This document shows, one piece after another, positions 1 through 7,674 of a stretch of DNA of 64,000 bases. The translations under genes and the position numbers were made by a program. Position 1 is the stretch's first letter. Every line of letters starts with the position of its first letter. Under the pieces are notes generated by a model, which searched no databases, had not been told where the DNA came from, and saw only the letters and a program-made list of their open reading frames with translations. The DNA comes from Chitinophagaceae bacterium (GTDB lineage: Bacteria > Bacteroidota > Bacteroidia > Chitinophagales > UBA10324): the NCBI GenBank assembly GCA_016704325.1, contig JADJAG010000004.1, positions 62,001-126,000 on the forward strand, in the 5' to 3' direction.

Positions 1-1157
1 ACGATACAATTTCCGGGTATTTTGAAAATGTTCCTAAAGACAAGGCAAACATTACTATTCACGATTTACTTCGCCACCAATCAGGATTGATCAGTAATGT
101 GGGTAAAGATTATGAACAGATCAGGGAAGCGGAATTTTTGACAAAAGTATTGTCATCACCACTGAGATTTGAATCTGGAACAGCTTTTTCATATTCCAAT
201 ATCGGTTATAGCTTGCTGGCAATGATTGTAGAAAAGGTTTCGGGGCAGGATTATGAATCTTTTTTGTATGAGAACCTATGGCGACCTGCTCAAATGGAGA
301 TGACCGGTTACTCCAGACCTGACTTTGACACAACTCTTGTTGCAGTAAGTTATTTTCAGGACGACAGCATTTGGGGTAAGCCCATTGGTATGGAATGGGA
401 TAGCACATCGCCCTATTGGCATTTAAAAGGCAATGGCGGCATACTCTCAACCACAGAAGATTTGTATAAATGGCATCAGTGCTTGATGACGGAACTTGTT
501 TTGTCAAAGGAAGCTAAACAGAAATTGTACTATCCAAAGATACGGCCTGAAGAAACCGGCAATGCCCATTATGCATATGGCTGGGATGTTTCACAAACCA
601 ACAGAAACACCACCATGATCTGGCATAATGGAACTAACCACATTTTTTATGCTGACTTTCTGAGATTTACAGATGAACAGGTTACGCTGATCATGTTATC
701 AAATAAATCGCATCCAAATTTTGACAATCTGAATTTTGAAATGGCTGGAATAATTTTTAATGCTAACTACAATCCTGAGATTCCGGCTGCGGATAATGAA
801 GAGAACCGGATTTTTACAAAGCACATCATAAAAACGATAGCGGGGTCTGGTTTGGAAAAGGCAAAGGAAGAATACAATACAAGAAAGAACTCTCTGGAAC
901 TTTTGGAATTTATGATGAGAGGGGAAGGGTTTGATCACATTGACAATGAGCAACCCGAAATTGCCTTACAGATTTTTGAAATGAATGTTTATGCCTATCC
1001 GAAATCAGCAAGGGCATTACAAGGTTTAGGAGAAGGTTATATGGAGACCGGAAAGAAGGAAGCAGCATTAGTTTATCTCAAAAAAAGCCTGAGCATCAAT
1101 GCTGACAATCCATTTGTAAACGAACTGATTAGCGACCTGGAAGAAAAAAATAATTGA
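1..1157 (+). CDS. Beta-lactamase-related serine hydrolase, 5' end cut by window edge
   Basis: The reading frame is open from base 3, so the gene begins outside the window. The visible part has the class C beta-lactamase/D-Ala-D-Ala peptidase-like fold signature: an ITIHDLLRHQSGL segment right at the edge, the Tyr-Ser-Asn (YxN) catalytic motif at 192-200, and a His-Asn-Gly at 624-632 where the family has its KTG/HxG box. The SxxK nucleophile motif must lie upstream and is not visible. The last 60-70 residues look like TPR units (ALQGLGEGYMETGKKEAAL), a common tail in Bacteroidota members. Such proteins are usually periplasmic hydrolases of unknown substrate. The substrate cannot be inferred here. 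Confidence 0.85.
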   Translation, partial: DTISGYFENVPKDKANITIHDLLRHQSGLISNVGKDYEQIREAEFLTKVLSSPLRFESGTAFSYSNIGYSLLAMIVEKVSGQDYESFLYENLWRPAQMEMTGYSRPDFDTTLVAVSYFQDDSIWGKPIGMEWDSTSPYWHLKGNGGILSTTEDLYKWHQCLMTELVLSKEAKQKLYYPKIRPEETGNAHYAYGWDVSQTNRNTTMIWHNGTNHIFYADFLRFTDEQVTLIMLSNKSHPNFDNLNFEMAGIIFNANYNPEIPAADNEENRIFTKHIIKTIAGSGLEKAKEEYNTRKNSLELLEFMMRGEGFDHIDNEQPEIALQIFEMNVYAYPKSARALQGLGEGYMETGKKEAALVYLKKSLSINADNPFVNELISDLEEKNN

Positions 1158-1555
1158 TCTGCATAAATGAAGCGGTCGAGTTTTTTTAGTTAATTCGGTT
1201 TAAGCAGGCAGGGTCGTGATTAAAGTAAGTGATAACCGCTAGATTATCTGCCCACATAAATGTGTCCTATTTTCCTCAAATCATGTTTGTCTTTTACTGA
1301 GATATTCGACCATTTAGACTTTAAAATGTACAAAAAGTATAAGATAGCAGCAGTTAACCTTGCAATTGGACACTAGGTAACGCTCATCTAATATTGATTG
1401 AATGGCTTGTTGATTATTGAATATTCATCAATTCATCACTCAATTTTAATTTGTACAAGAAATGGAGGAAACTCCAGCAGTGTGAAGAGATGGTGATAAT
1501 GTATAGTGGTCTGCTTATTTTAGTATAACAAATAGAAAGGATCAACCTTATTTAA
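1158..1555. other. Intergenic, nothing recognised
   Basis: About 400 bases, AT-rich, between the hydrolase and the oxidoreductase. I see no convincing hairpin, RNA gene or coding frame. Confidence 0.5.
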
Positions 1556-2536
1556 ATGAAGACTTTTTACAGAACAAAGTACGGAGGTCCTGAGGTACTT
1601 CAATTGCAAGAGGTAGGCAGGCCCGCTTTAAAGGATGGTCACCTGCTGGTGAAAGTAGTGGCAAATTCAGCCAATCCGGCAGACTGGCACATTCTGCGGG
1701 GAGAACCGGTTATTGCACGATTTACTTTCGGATTATTTAAACCAAAGTATAACATACCGGGAGCTGATTTTGCTGGCATCGTAGAGGAAGTAGGAAATGG
1801 GGTAATACATTTTAATGTGGGAGATCGTGTATTTGGAGAGACGCTGAAAGGTGGCGCGTTTGCTGAATATACTTGCGTGCCGGCAGATGTTTGTGCACAG
1901 ATGCCGGAAGGAACGGACTTTCCTGAAATGGCCTGCGTACCCATAGCAGGTATCACAGCGTTGCAGGCACTCATCACCCACGGTAAGCTAAAGGAAGGAG
2001 AATCCGTGTTGATCAATGGTTCTTCAGGTGGTGTAGGTCATTTTGCTGTGCAGATTGCGAAAGCCTATGGTGCGAAAGTAACGGGTGTCTGTTCCGCTAA
2101 CAATATTGATTTCGTAAAGTCCTTAGGCGCCGATCATGTAATTGCATACGATATGGAAAATATTCATCAGCACACAGGTAAGTATGATCTTGTTATAGAT
2201 ACAAATGGCAATCTCTTTCATGCCGATTTTACGCGCATGGGGAAGCGAGGGGTGATGGTGGGATTTACTTCAATGGGGCATATGATGTTGCAACTTGCAA
2301 AAGGAGCATTCAGCAAATTCCCTTTAGCCCAGTTCACAGCAGAAGCCAATATGAAGGATTTAGATACACTAGCGTCCATGATTGAGAAAGGGAGCATGAA
2401 GGTTCATATTGAAAGAACCTATCCTTACGAAAAGATTCCGGATGCGATACGTTATATTGAATCCATGCGCACCAAAGGAAAAGTAGCCATGATTTGGGAG
2501 ATGATGGATTACTCGCAAGGCGATACAAAGGAATAA
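1556..2536 (+). CDS. MDR-superfamily NAD(P)-dependent oxidoreductase (quinone oxidoreductase-like)
   Basis: This 326-residue protein has the layout of zinc-independent medium-chain dehydrogenases: an N-terminal GroES-like domain (PGADFAGIVEEVG near residues 69-80, then VGDRVFG) and a Rossmann domain with the glycine-rich NGSSGGVGHFAVQ stretch at about 154-166. The cysteine cluster of structural-zinc alcohol dehydrogenases is absent, which favours the quinone oxidoreductase/RTN4IP1-like branch. It would reduce a quinone or enone with NAD(P)H in the cytoplasm; the substrate is unknown. The ATG start fits the conserved beginning (MKTFYRTKYGGPEVL). It stands alone, followed by a dead SRPBCC gene. 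Confidence 0.9.
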   Translation: MKTFYRTKYGGPEVLQLQEVGRPALKDGHLLVKVVANSANPADWHILRGEPVIARFTFGLFKPKYNIPGADFAGIVEEVGNGVIHFNVGDRVFGETLKGGAFAEYTCVPADVCAQMPEGTDFPEMACVPIAGITALQALITHGKLKEGESVLINGSSGGVGHFAVQIAKAYGAKVTGVCSANNIDFVKSLGADHVIAYDMENIHQHTGKYDLVIDTNGNLFHADFTRMGKRGVMVGFTSMGHMMLQLAKGAFSKFPLAQFTAEANMKDLDTLASMIEKGSMKVHIERTYPYEKIPDAIRYIESMRTKGKVAMIWEMMDYSQGDTKE

Positions 2537-2647
2537 GAAAGTGCAAACAACCGGTTGCAGCGAATTGTGAAATTTAATTTCAATTTACACACTTGTAAAA
2601 GACTTTGCAATAACGGACAGTATAGAAACTGGCAAAATGAAATAGAA

Positions 2648-3140
2648 ATGATAACTAGCACAGCAGTAACCACCATATACAATTGCTCTATTCAAAGAGC
2701 TTTTGAAACGCCAATGCTCTGTGATGTTTCAATGGTACATACAGCATAGGGTGTAATGCCCAAAGTCATTTATTGTTCAGAAGATGAAAATAGGGGGTAG
2801 CCCGGTAACAGCAAAAAGGTATTTGTTGCCGAAGCGACGAGGAGAAGCTTCGCCTGATAAGATACTTGAAAGAAGAGATAATGAATATTGGAAAATCGAA
2901 GTAAGTGATTTTAAGTCCTGGATGCTGGGATTTTCAAAGTTTGTGGGTGAATGGAGCACTACAGAATTGCAACCAAACAAGATTCTGATAACATACACCT
3001 ATACTTTGCACTCGGAGATTGCTTTACCCTATCCGCTAAATTGGTTGTTTACCAAAACATTTTGGAGGATTTACATGAAAAAAGTGCTGGAGAATGTGAG
3101 AAGAATGATAGACAATAATGAACCCTATTTATACCTATAA
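2648..3140 (+). pseudogene. SRPBCC-family protein, inactivated by two stops and a frameshift
   Basis: Two pieces in different frames join into one SRPBCC (polyketide cyclase-like) protein. The first starts at ATG 2648 (MITSTAVTTIYNCSIQRAF, then CDVSMVHTA) and meets an in-frame TAG at 2747-2749. Read past it, the frame continues sensibly (GVMPKVIYCSEDENRG) to a second TAG at 2798-2800, where a Trp is expected. The frame then shifts near 2834-2846 and resumes as ASPDKILERRDNEYWKIEV to the C-terminus. The family match is from memory of Bacteroidota proteins with this C-terminus (PLNWLFTKTFW, KVLENVRRMI). Three independent lesions make a sequencing artefact unlikely, so this looks like true decay. 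Confidence 0.75.
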
Positions 3141-3273
3141 AATTTTACGCTATTGAAAAGAAATGATTTTATAAATCATCTCAGGACTATTTTGTATAAA
3201 TTCATCTTCTGAATTTCCCGTTCTTCACCTGGTCGGAAATCGTAATGAATTACAAAATCAGACACACCTAATA

Positions 3274-3852
3274 ATGGGAGACCATACCAAAACCCTGCTG
3301 TTCAAAAAAATAACAGGCCTGACAGATATCTCCGCTTCAAGCGTTCGCAAACTTTTTAAAATTACCTCTCCCAGGCAACTTTTTAAGGGAGAAATTATTC
3401 TAAAACAAGGACAGGGTTGCAAAACAATCGTGTTTGTAGAGAAGGGATACTTACGAACCTTTATGGAAAGGGAGGGTATTGATATCAATACCGACTTCAC
3501 TTTTGAAAACAACTTTACAACAAACCTCAAAAGTTTGCGCTCGAATTTACCTTCGGAGACAAATATACAGGCAGGAGAATCATCAACGATTTATGAATTT
3601 GAAAAGGATGAACTGCTTAACCTTTACAAAGCCTCCCCCGAGATAGAATCATTCGGCAGAAAACTATTAGAGCAACTTCTCATTGCACAGGAAGAACACA
3701 GTACTTTGTTTAAGATTTATTCTCCGGCAGAACGATATGATTACCTACTCAATAATAAACCCGAATTCCTTCAAAGAGTAAGTTTGTCTCAACTTGCTTC
3801 TTATCTGGGTGTAACCAGAGAAACACTTACAAGAATAAGAAGGAAAAAGTAG
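3274..3852 (+). CDS. Crp/Fnr-family transcriptional regulator
   Basis: This 192-residue protein has an N-terminal cyclic-nucleotide-binding-like beta-roll (FKGEIILKQGQ, then VFVEKGYLRTF; about residues 25-115) and a short C-terminal helix-turn-helix (SLSQLASYLGVTRETLTRIRRKK, about 168-192). The Arg/Glu phosphate-cassette residues of true cAMP binders are not evident, as usual for the many Bacteroidota paralogues, so the ligand is unknown. It ends 99 bases before the start of a secreted NTF2-like gene on the same strand. An imperfect GTGAC-N4-GTCTC palindrome lies in that gap. Regulators of this type often control an adjacent small gene, so control of that neighbour is the natural guess. Confidence 0.92.
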   Translation: MGDHTKTLLFKKITGLTDISASSVRKLFKITSPRQLFKGEIILKQGQGCKTIVFVEKGYLRTFMEREGIDINTDFTFENNFTTNLKSLRSNLPSETNIQAGESSTIYEFEKDELLNLYKASPEIESFGRKLLEQLLIAQEEHSTLFKIYSPAERYDYLLNNKPEFLQRVSLSQLASYLGVTRETLTRIRRKK

Positions 3853-3861
3853 TTTTTTCAC

Positions 3862-3880
3862 TTTGTGACATTTGTCTCAG
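3862..3880 (+). promoter_or_regulatory. Candidate Crp/Fnr operator and promoter upstream of NTF2-like gene
   Basis: GTGAC-ATTT-GTCTC (3865-3878) is an imperfect inverted repeat of the kind bound by Crp/Fnr dimers: four of five half-site bases match. About 35 bases downstream is CATCTTTG, one base off the Bacteroidota -7 box TAnnTTTG, then the ATG at 3952. The layout is suggestive only. Confidence 0.35.
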
Positions 3881-3951
3881 GTGCGCGGTTGCCTGTTGTA
3901 TCATCTTTGTATTGCATTGGAATGACCCAATGCGATAACTCCATACAAAAA

Positions 3952-4389
3952 ATGAAACTACTAACCCCGACAATCATGATGCTATTGTTAAGCATGACTA
4001 CTTTTGGTCAAAACACAAAAACGGATAAAGAAGAAATTTCAATGCTGATACGCAATTTTTCAGCAGCTGTTGATGCAAGAAATGCGGAGGCATTAGAACC
4101 ATTATTGCATGAGCATTTCAGAGTAGTTGCCAATCGCTTTCCGACTGATGACAAGACAGCAGTGTTGACGAGGGCAACATATATTTCCCTTTTAATGGAT
4201 GGAAAGATTGGTGGTGATAAGCGAACCGTTAAGATTGAATCCTTGGATATCAATAATCATGTTGCTGCTGCTAAGATTGTTTTTGAATCGGACAAAGCAA
4301 CGTTCACAACGTACCAGAATTTTATATTAAATGCGAATAACGTTTGGCAAATAGTTTCTGATATTCCGCTCGTAAAAAATAAGCAGTGA
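3952..4389 (+). CDS. Secreted SnoaL/NTF2-like protein (DUF4440 type)
   Basis: I start at ATG 3952, 29 codons inside the longer frame, because it opens a clean signal peptide (MKLLTPTIMMLLLSMTTFGQ) and follows a -7-like box. The mature part of about 125 residues has the pattern of the nuclear transport factor 2 fold: an amphipathic first helix (ISMLIRNFSAAVDARNAEALEPLL), a HEHFRVVANRF strand, and a final strand ending in WQIVSDIPL. Proteins of this kind are periplasmic and bind or process small molecules. No catalytic residue can be assigned. It probably forms a regulatory unit with the Crp/Fnr gene upstream. Confidence 0.78.
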   Translation: MKLLTPTIMMLLLSMTTFGQNTKTDKEEISMLIRNFSAAVDARNAEALEPLLHEHFRVVANRFPTDDKTAVLTRATYISLLMDGKIGGDKRTVKIESLDINNHVAAAKIVFESDKATFTTYQNFILNANNVWQIVSDIPLVKNKQ

Positions 4390-4851
4390 AGGCGCTGTAT
4401 GCAATCTGTGACGGATAGCGGTTTATCTTTAGGTAGTGCCAACTGGTTGCACGGACATCCTGGTTGTTTCGAATTTACAACTTCCCACTATTCCGCTCCG
4501 GAAGCTTACGTGCCGTACCGCTCCGGGTTGACTCTTGGTTTGATTTCCCAGATGAATCTATAAGCTTCGCAGATGCATTAATGGAACGTCTCAGCAAGTA
4601 TTGCAGATCGCGGTAAGCAAGTATGCTCCAGAAAAGGGAAAAAAAGCAAATAGTATTAACTTGCTATAGATTGGCAGCACAGGAATCCGGAAACAGTTTG
4701 ATTTTTTTAAGGGGCTAAGTTGCCAGTCAATTGCTTTGTTCGTGTCTTACCCGGACTTACGAAGATAAAGTGAGAAGCGCTGAACGTGTTTATAGACAGT
4801 CCTGGCAACTGCTATTCCCCGGCAATGCTTTTTCATTTAATATAGGAATAC
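4390..4851. other. Intergenic, nothing recognised
   Basis: About 460 bases without a supported gene. Neither strand shows a plausible protein, and I see no strong hairpin. It must contain the promoter of the downstream cyclase. Confidence 0.5.
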
Positions 4852-6624
4852 GTGCAACAAGTTGAAAAAACAGAACAGCTATTCGAAGAACTAAAAGCAG
4901 GCCGGATCATCACCGGAGAAGTACTCTTTGAAGCGATCTGGCTGAATTTTGCAACACTGGCCCGCGAACCAGAGGCGAGATCATTGCTTTACAACATTTA
5001 TGAATGGTCAAAAGCGCACACCGAAAAATATCCGGAATTATTTGAATTAACCAATCTGACTATTGGTACCATAGAATTCCTTGCTGATAATTTTGATGAA
5101 GCAATGAAATATCTTAATACTGCGCATTTGTTATTTGCTGATAAGGGTAATGAAGATGGTGTTGCAGCTACTTTTATTTCGATTGGTTATGTGTACCGTA
5201 CTACAGGAGAAATAGACCTGGCACTTAAGCATGGTTTGCAGGGGTTGGAGCAGTTGGTCCGCACGGGAAAGTATAAGTTATTTAGGATTTTAGGATGTTA
5301 TTGGATTGGGAGTGTATATACTGAAACGGGACACTTAGATGATGCACTTCATCTTTTCAAAAGCGGCTTAATGGTAGCGTATCCTGCCGGGTTGAAGTCT
5401 ATGGGTGCAAGACTTACCAATGGTATTGCCGGAGTTTATATGAAACAAAAGAGTTACAGCCTTGCTTTGGAGTATTATCAGAAAGCACTGGACTTATGCG
5501 ATGTTACCACGGAACGTACATTCAGGGCTCGTGGGCTTACGGATCTGGGTGACTATTATTTCGTAATGGGCAATTACCAGCAGGCAATAGATTACAATCA
5601 GCAAGCGCTGGCGATAAGACAGGAAATGAAGATACAGAATGGTTCCGTCACCAATCTTATGAACCTGGGTAACATCTTTAAAATGCAGGGAAGATTTGAT
5701 GAAGCAATCGCAGTTTTATTGCAGGCATTGAAATTGGCGGAAGAAATCAGGGTTAAGGTCAAAATGTACCAGGTACACCAACTATTATCCGATATATACC
5801 TCGTTATGGGCAACCCGTCCGAAAGCCTGGCGCATTATATGGCATTCCATGTAATAAGTGAAGCAGTGAACCATGAGGATATGCAGCATAAAGTAAAGAA
5901 CCAGATTCAACTTTTTCAGGCAGAACAAACCAAAAGAGAGAATGTGATTATTACAGCACAAAAAAATGAGATTGAAAAGGAGAAGCAACGTAGTGATGAA
6001 TTATTACTGAATATTCTTCCTGATGAGGTAGCGGAGGAACTTAAGTCAAAGGGCAGTGTCGATGCCAGGCAATTTGATGTGGTATCAGTACTGTTTACCG
6101 ATTTTATAGATTTCACCAGGCTTTCTGAAAACCTGACCCCACGTGAACTGGTAGAAGAAATTCATACTTGTTTCAAAGCGTTTGATCAAATCATTGAAAA
6201 GTGTAACCTGGAAAAGATAAAGACTATCGGTGACAGCTATATGTGCGCAGGTGGGCTTCCCATGCAGAATAATACCAATGCTGCTGATGCAGTAAGAGCA
6301 GCATTGGCTATCAGCCGGTTTATGGATGAACGCGCTAAGCAGCGTGCAGCAGAAGGTAAGGAGCCCTTTCACATCAGGATGGGTATTCATACAGGACCAG
6401 TAGTGGCCGGTATTGTTGGCACCAAGAAGTTTGCTTACGATATATGGGGCGACACTGTAAATATGGCAAGTCGCATGGAAAGCAGTGGAGAAGCGGGAAA
6501 GGTGAACATCAGCAGCACCACCTATGAATTGGTGAAGGATCAATTCAAGTGTACATACCGTGGAAAGATTCAGGCAAAAGGCAAAGGTAAGATGATGATG
6601 TATTTTGTAGAAGGGCCCATTTAG
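4852..6624 (+). CDS. TPR-repeat class III adenylate cyclase
   Basis: The gene starts at GTG 4852. Residues 1 to about 340 are tandem tetratricopeptide repeats (GVAATFISIGYVYRTTGEID, then LGNIFKMQGRFDEAI), followed by a charged coiled coil (about 355-390) and a class III nucleotide cyclase domain (about 405-590). Metal ligands are Asp417 (LFTDFIDFT) and Asp461 (IGDSY). Lys457, Asp530 (YDIWGD), Asn537 and Arg541 match the adenine-selecting and transition-state residues of mammalian adenylyl cyclase, so ATP is the expected substrate and cAMP the product. No membrane segment is visible, so it is probably a soluble homodimer whose TPR part senses a protein partner. It stands alone. Confidence 0.92.
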   Translation: MQQVEKTEQLFEELKAGRIITGEVLFEAIWLNFATLAREPEARSLLYNIYEWSKAHTEKYPELFELTNLTIGTIEFLADNFDEAMKYLNTAHLLFADKGNEDGVAATFISIGYVYRTTGEIDLALKHGLQGLEQLVRTGKYKLFRILGCYWIGSVYTETGHLDDALHLFKSGLMVAYPAGLKSMGARLTNGIAGVYMKQKSYSLALEYYQKALDLCDVTTERTFRARGLTDLGDYYFVMGNYQQAIDYNQQALAIRQEMKIQNGSVTNLMNLGNIFKMQGRFDEAIAVLLQALKLAEEIRVKVKMYQVHQLLSDIYLVMGNPSESLAHYMAFHVISEAVNHEDMQHKVKNQIQLFQAEQTKRENVIITAQKNEIEKEKQRSDELLLNILPDEVAEELKSKGSVDARQFDVVSVLFTDFIDFTRLSENLTPRELVEEIHTCFKAFDQIIEKCNLEKIKTIGDSYMCAGGLPMQNNTNAADAVRAALAISRFMDERAKQRAAEGKEPFHIRMGIHTGPVVAGIVGTKKFAYDIWGDTVNMASRMESSGEAGKVNISSTTYELVKDQFKCTYRGKIQAKGKGKMMMYFVEGPI

Positions 6625-6746
6625 AATAGCAGCACTTGAAGAATAGTGGAGCAACATAAGCGGTTGCAACGAGTTGATTGCACCTATGGCGCTTAGCGTG
6701 CAAATATCCGGTCAATTCAGGTTCAAAAAAATTCAAAGCATATTGC

Positions 6747-7274
6747 ATGATGAATAAACAAACAATAATTGATTTACTAACAAAAAACTATTTTTCATTT
6801 ATCAATTACATAAATGATCTGACTACACAGGAATTGCTATTCCATGAACAGCAAAAATGGACTGCAGGACAACAGTTACAGCATATCGTGCTTTGTGTGA
6901 AACCACTGGTGCAGGTTTTTAGCATGGATAAATCTATGATTGCGCAAAATTTCGGAATCGCTGACAAGCCCGGACGTAGTTATGATGTTTTATTGAGTGA
7001 ATACCTTGAAAAATTAAATGAGGGAGGAAAAGCACCGGACCGTTTTGTGCCGGAGAATGTATTGGCAGAGCAAAGAACAGTTTTGAGTGAATACCTCGGA
7101 CAACTGATCAATTTGTTGTGTTCGAAAATTGAAAATTTTAGTGAAGAAGATCTTGACCAGTTATGTATCCCGCACCCATTATTGGGAAAGCTGACTCTTC
7201 GGGAAATGCTCTGCAATGCCATTTATCATGTGGAACATCATGGTAATCAGGTAAAGCAAAACCTGGATCGCTAG
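6747..7274 (+). CDS. DinB-family four-helix protein
   Basis: I start at the first of two adjacent ATGs (6747 and 6750); the 23 codons upstream (MHLWRLACKYPV) lack family character. The protein of about 175 residues is helical with the DinB/DfsA-type pattern: an N-terminal helix with a conserved His (QLQHIVLCVKPL) and a C-terminal helix with the His-rich YHVEHHGNQV, which together bind a metal in family members. Such proteins are often thiol-dependent S-transferases (bacillithiol or mycothiol in Gram-positives), but the function in Bacteroidota is mostly unknown. Base composition matches its neighbours. Confidence 0.85.
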   Translation: MMNKQTIIDLLTKNYFSFINYINDLTTQELLFHEQQKWTAGQQLQHIVLCVKPLVQVFSMDKSMIAQNFGIADKPGRSYDVLLSEYLEKLNEGGKAPDRFVPENVLAEQRTVLSEYLGQLINLLCSKIENFSEEDLDQLCIPHPLLGKLTLREMLCNAIYHVEHHGNQVKQNLDR

Positions 7275-7310
7275 ACTGCTAACTGAAGCGATGTGGATTT
7301 TAGTTTGGTG

Positions 7311-7421
7311 TAAATGGTTAAATGGTTAAATGGTTAAATGGCTAAATGGTTAAATGGTTAAATGGTTAAATTGTTAAATTGTTAAATTGTTGCGGCGAAG
7401 CCGATTATTTGCTATTCTGTA
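7311..7421. repeat. 9-bp tandem repeat fused to a dispersed 38-bp sequence
   Basis: From about 7311 to 7391 the unit TTAAATGGT (variants with TTG or GCT) repeats about nine times. It runs into a 38-base stretch (7384-7421) containing TTGCGGCGAAGCCGATTA. The same arrangement, with 37 of 38 bases identical, recurs at 56450-56507. This is a composite dispersed repeat, not a coding region. Confidence 0.85.
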
Positions 7422-7439
7422 CTTACTACTGCCGAATTC

Positions 7440-7670
7440 AAACTTCTCTGAAAGAGTCCTTCGGACAAACTTTAAACTTCAAATTTCAAACTTCTCTGAA
7501 AGAGTCCTTCGGACAAACTTCAAACTTGAAACTTCCTAAAAGAGTCCTTCGGACAAACTTCAAACTTGAAACTTCAAACTTGAAACTTCTCTAAAAGAGT
7601 CCTCCGGACAAACTTCAAACTTCAAACTTCAAACTTGAAACTTCTCTAAAAGAGTCCTTCGGACAAACTA
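7440..7670. repeat. Five copies of a GAGTCCTTCGGAC repeat
   Basis: Units of the form CTTCTCTGAAAGAGTCCTTCGGACAAACTTC recur with the GAG at 7454, 7502, 7542, 7597 and 7652, separated by runs of (CAAACTTGAAACTT). Each core GTCC-TTC-GGAC can pair with itself. The fourth copy has a CTCC variant. The array sits directly downstream of the stop codon of the minus-strand Ig-like lipoprotein gene. Confidence 0.85.
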
Positions 7671-7674
7671 CTAA

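Noticed and set aside
2747..2800. Stop-codon readthrough (pyrrolysine or suppressor) in the SRPBCC gene
   Set aside because: A frameshift follows the two TAGs and the neighbouring genes use normal stops, so decay explains it better.
6085..6669. 194-codon open frame opposite the cyclase gene
   Set aside because: It lies antisense to the conserved catalytic domain and has no recognisable domain.
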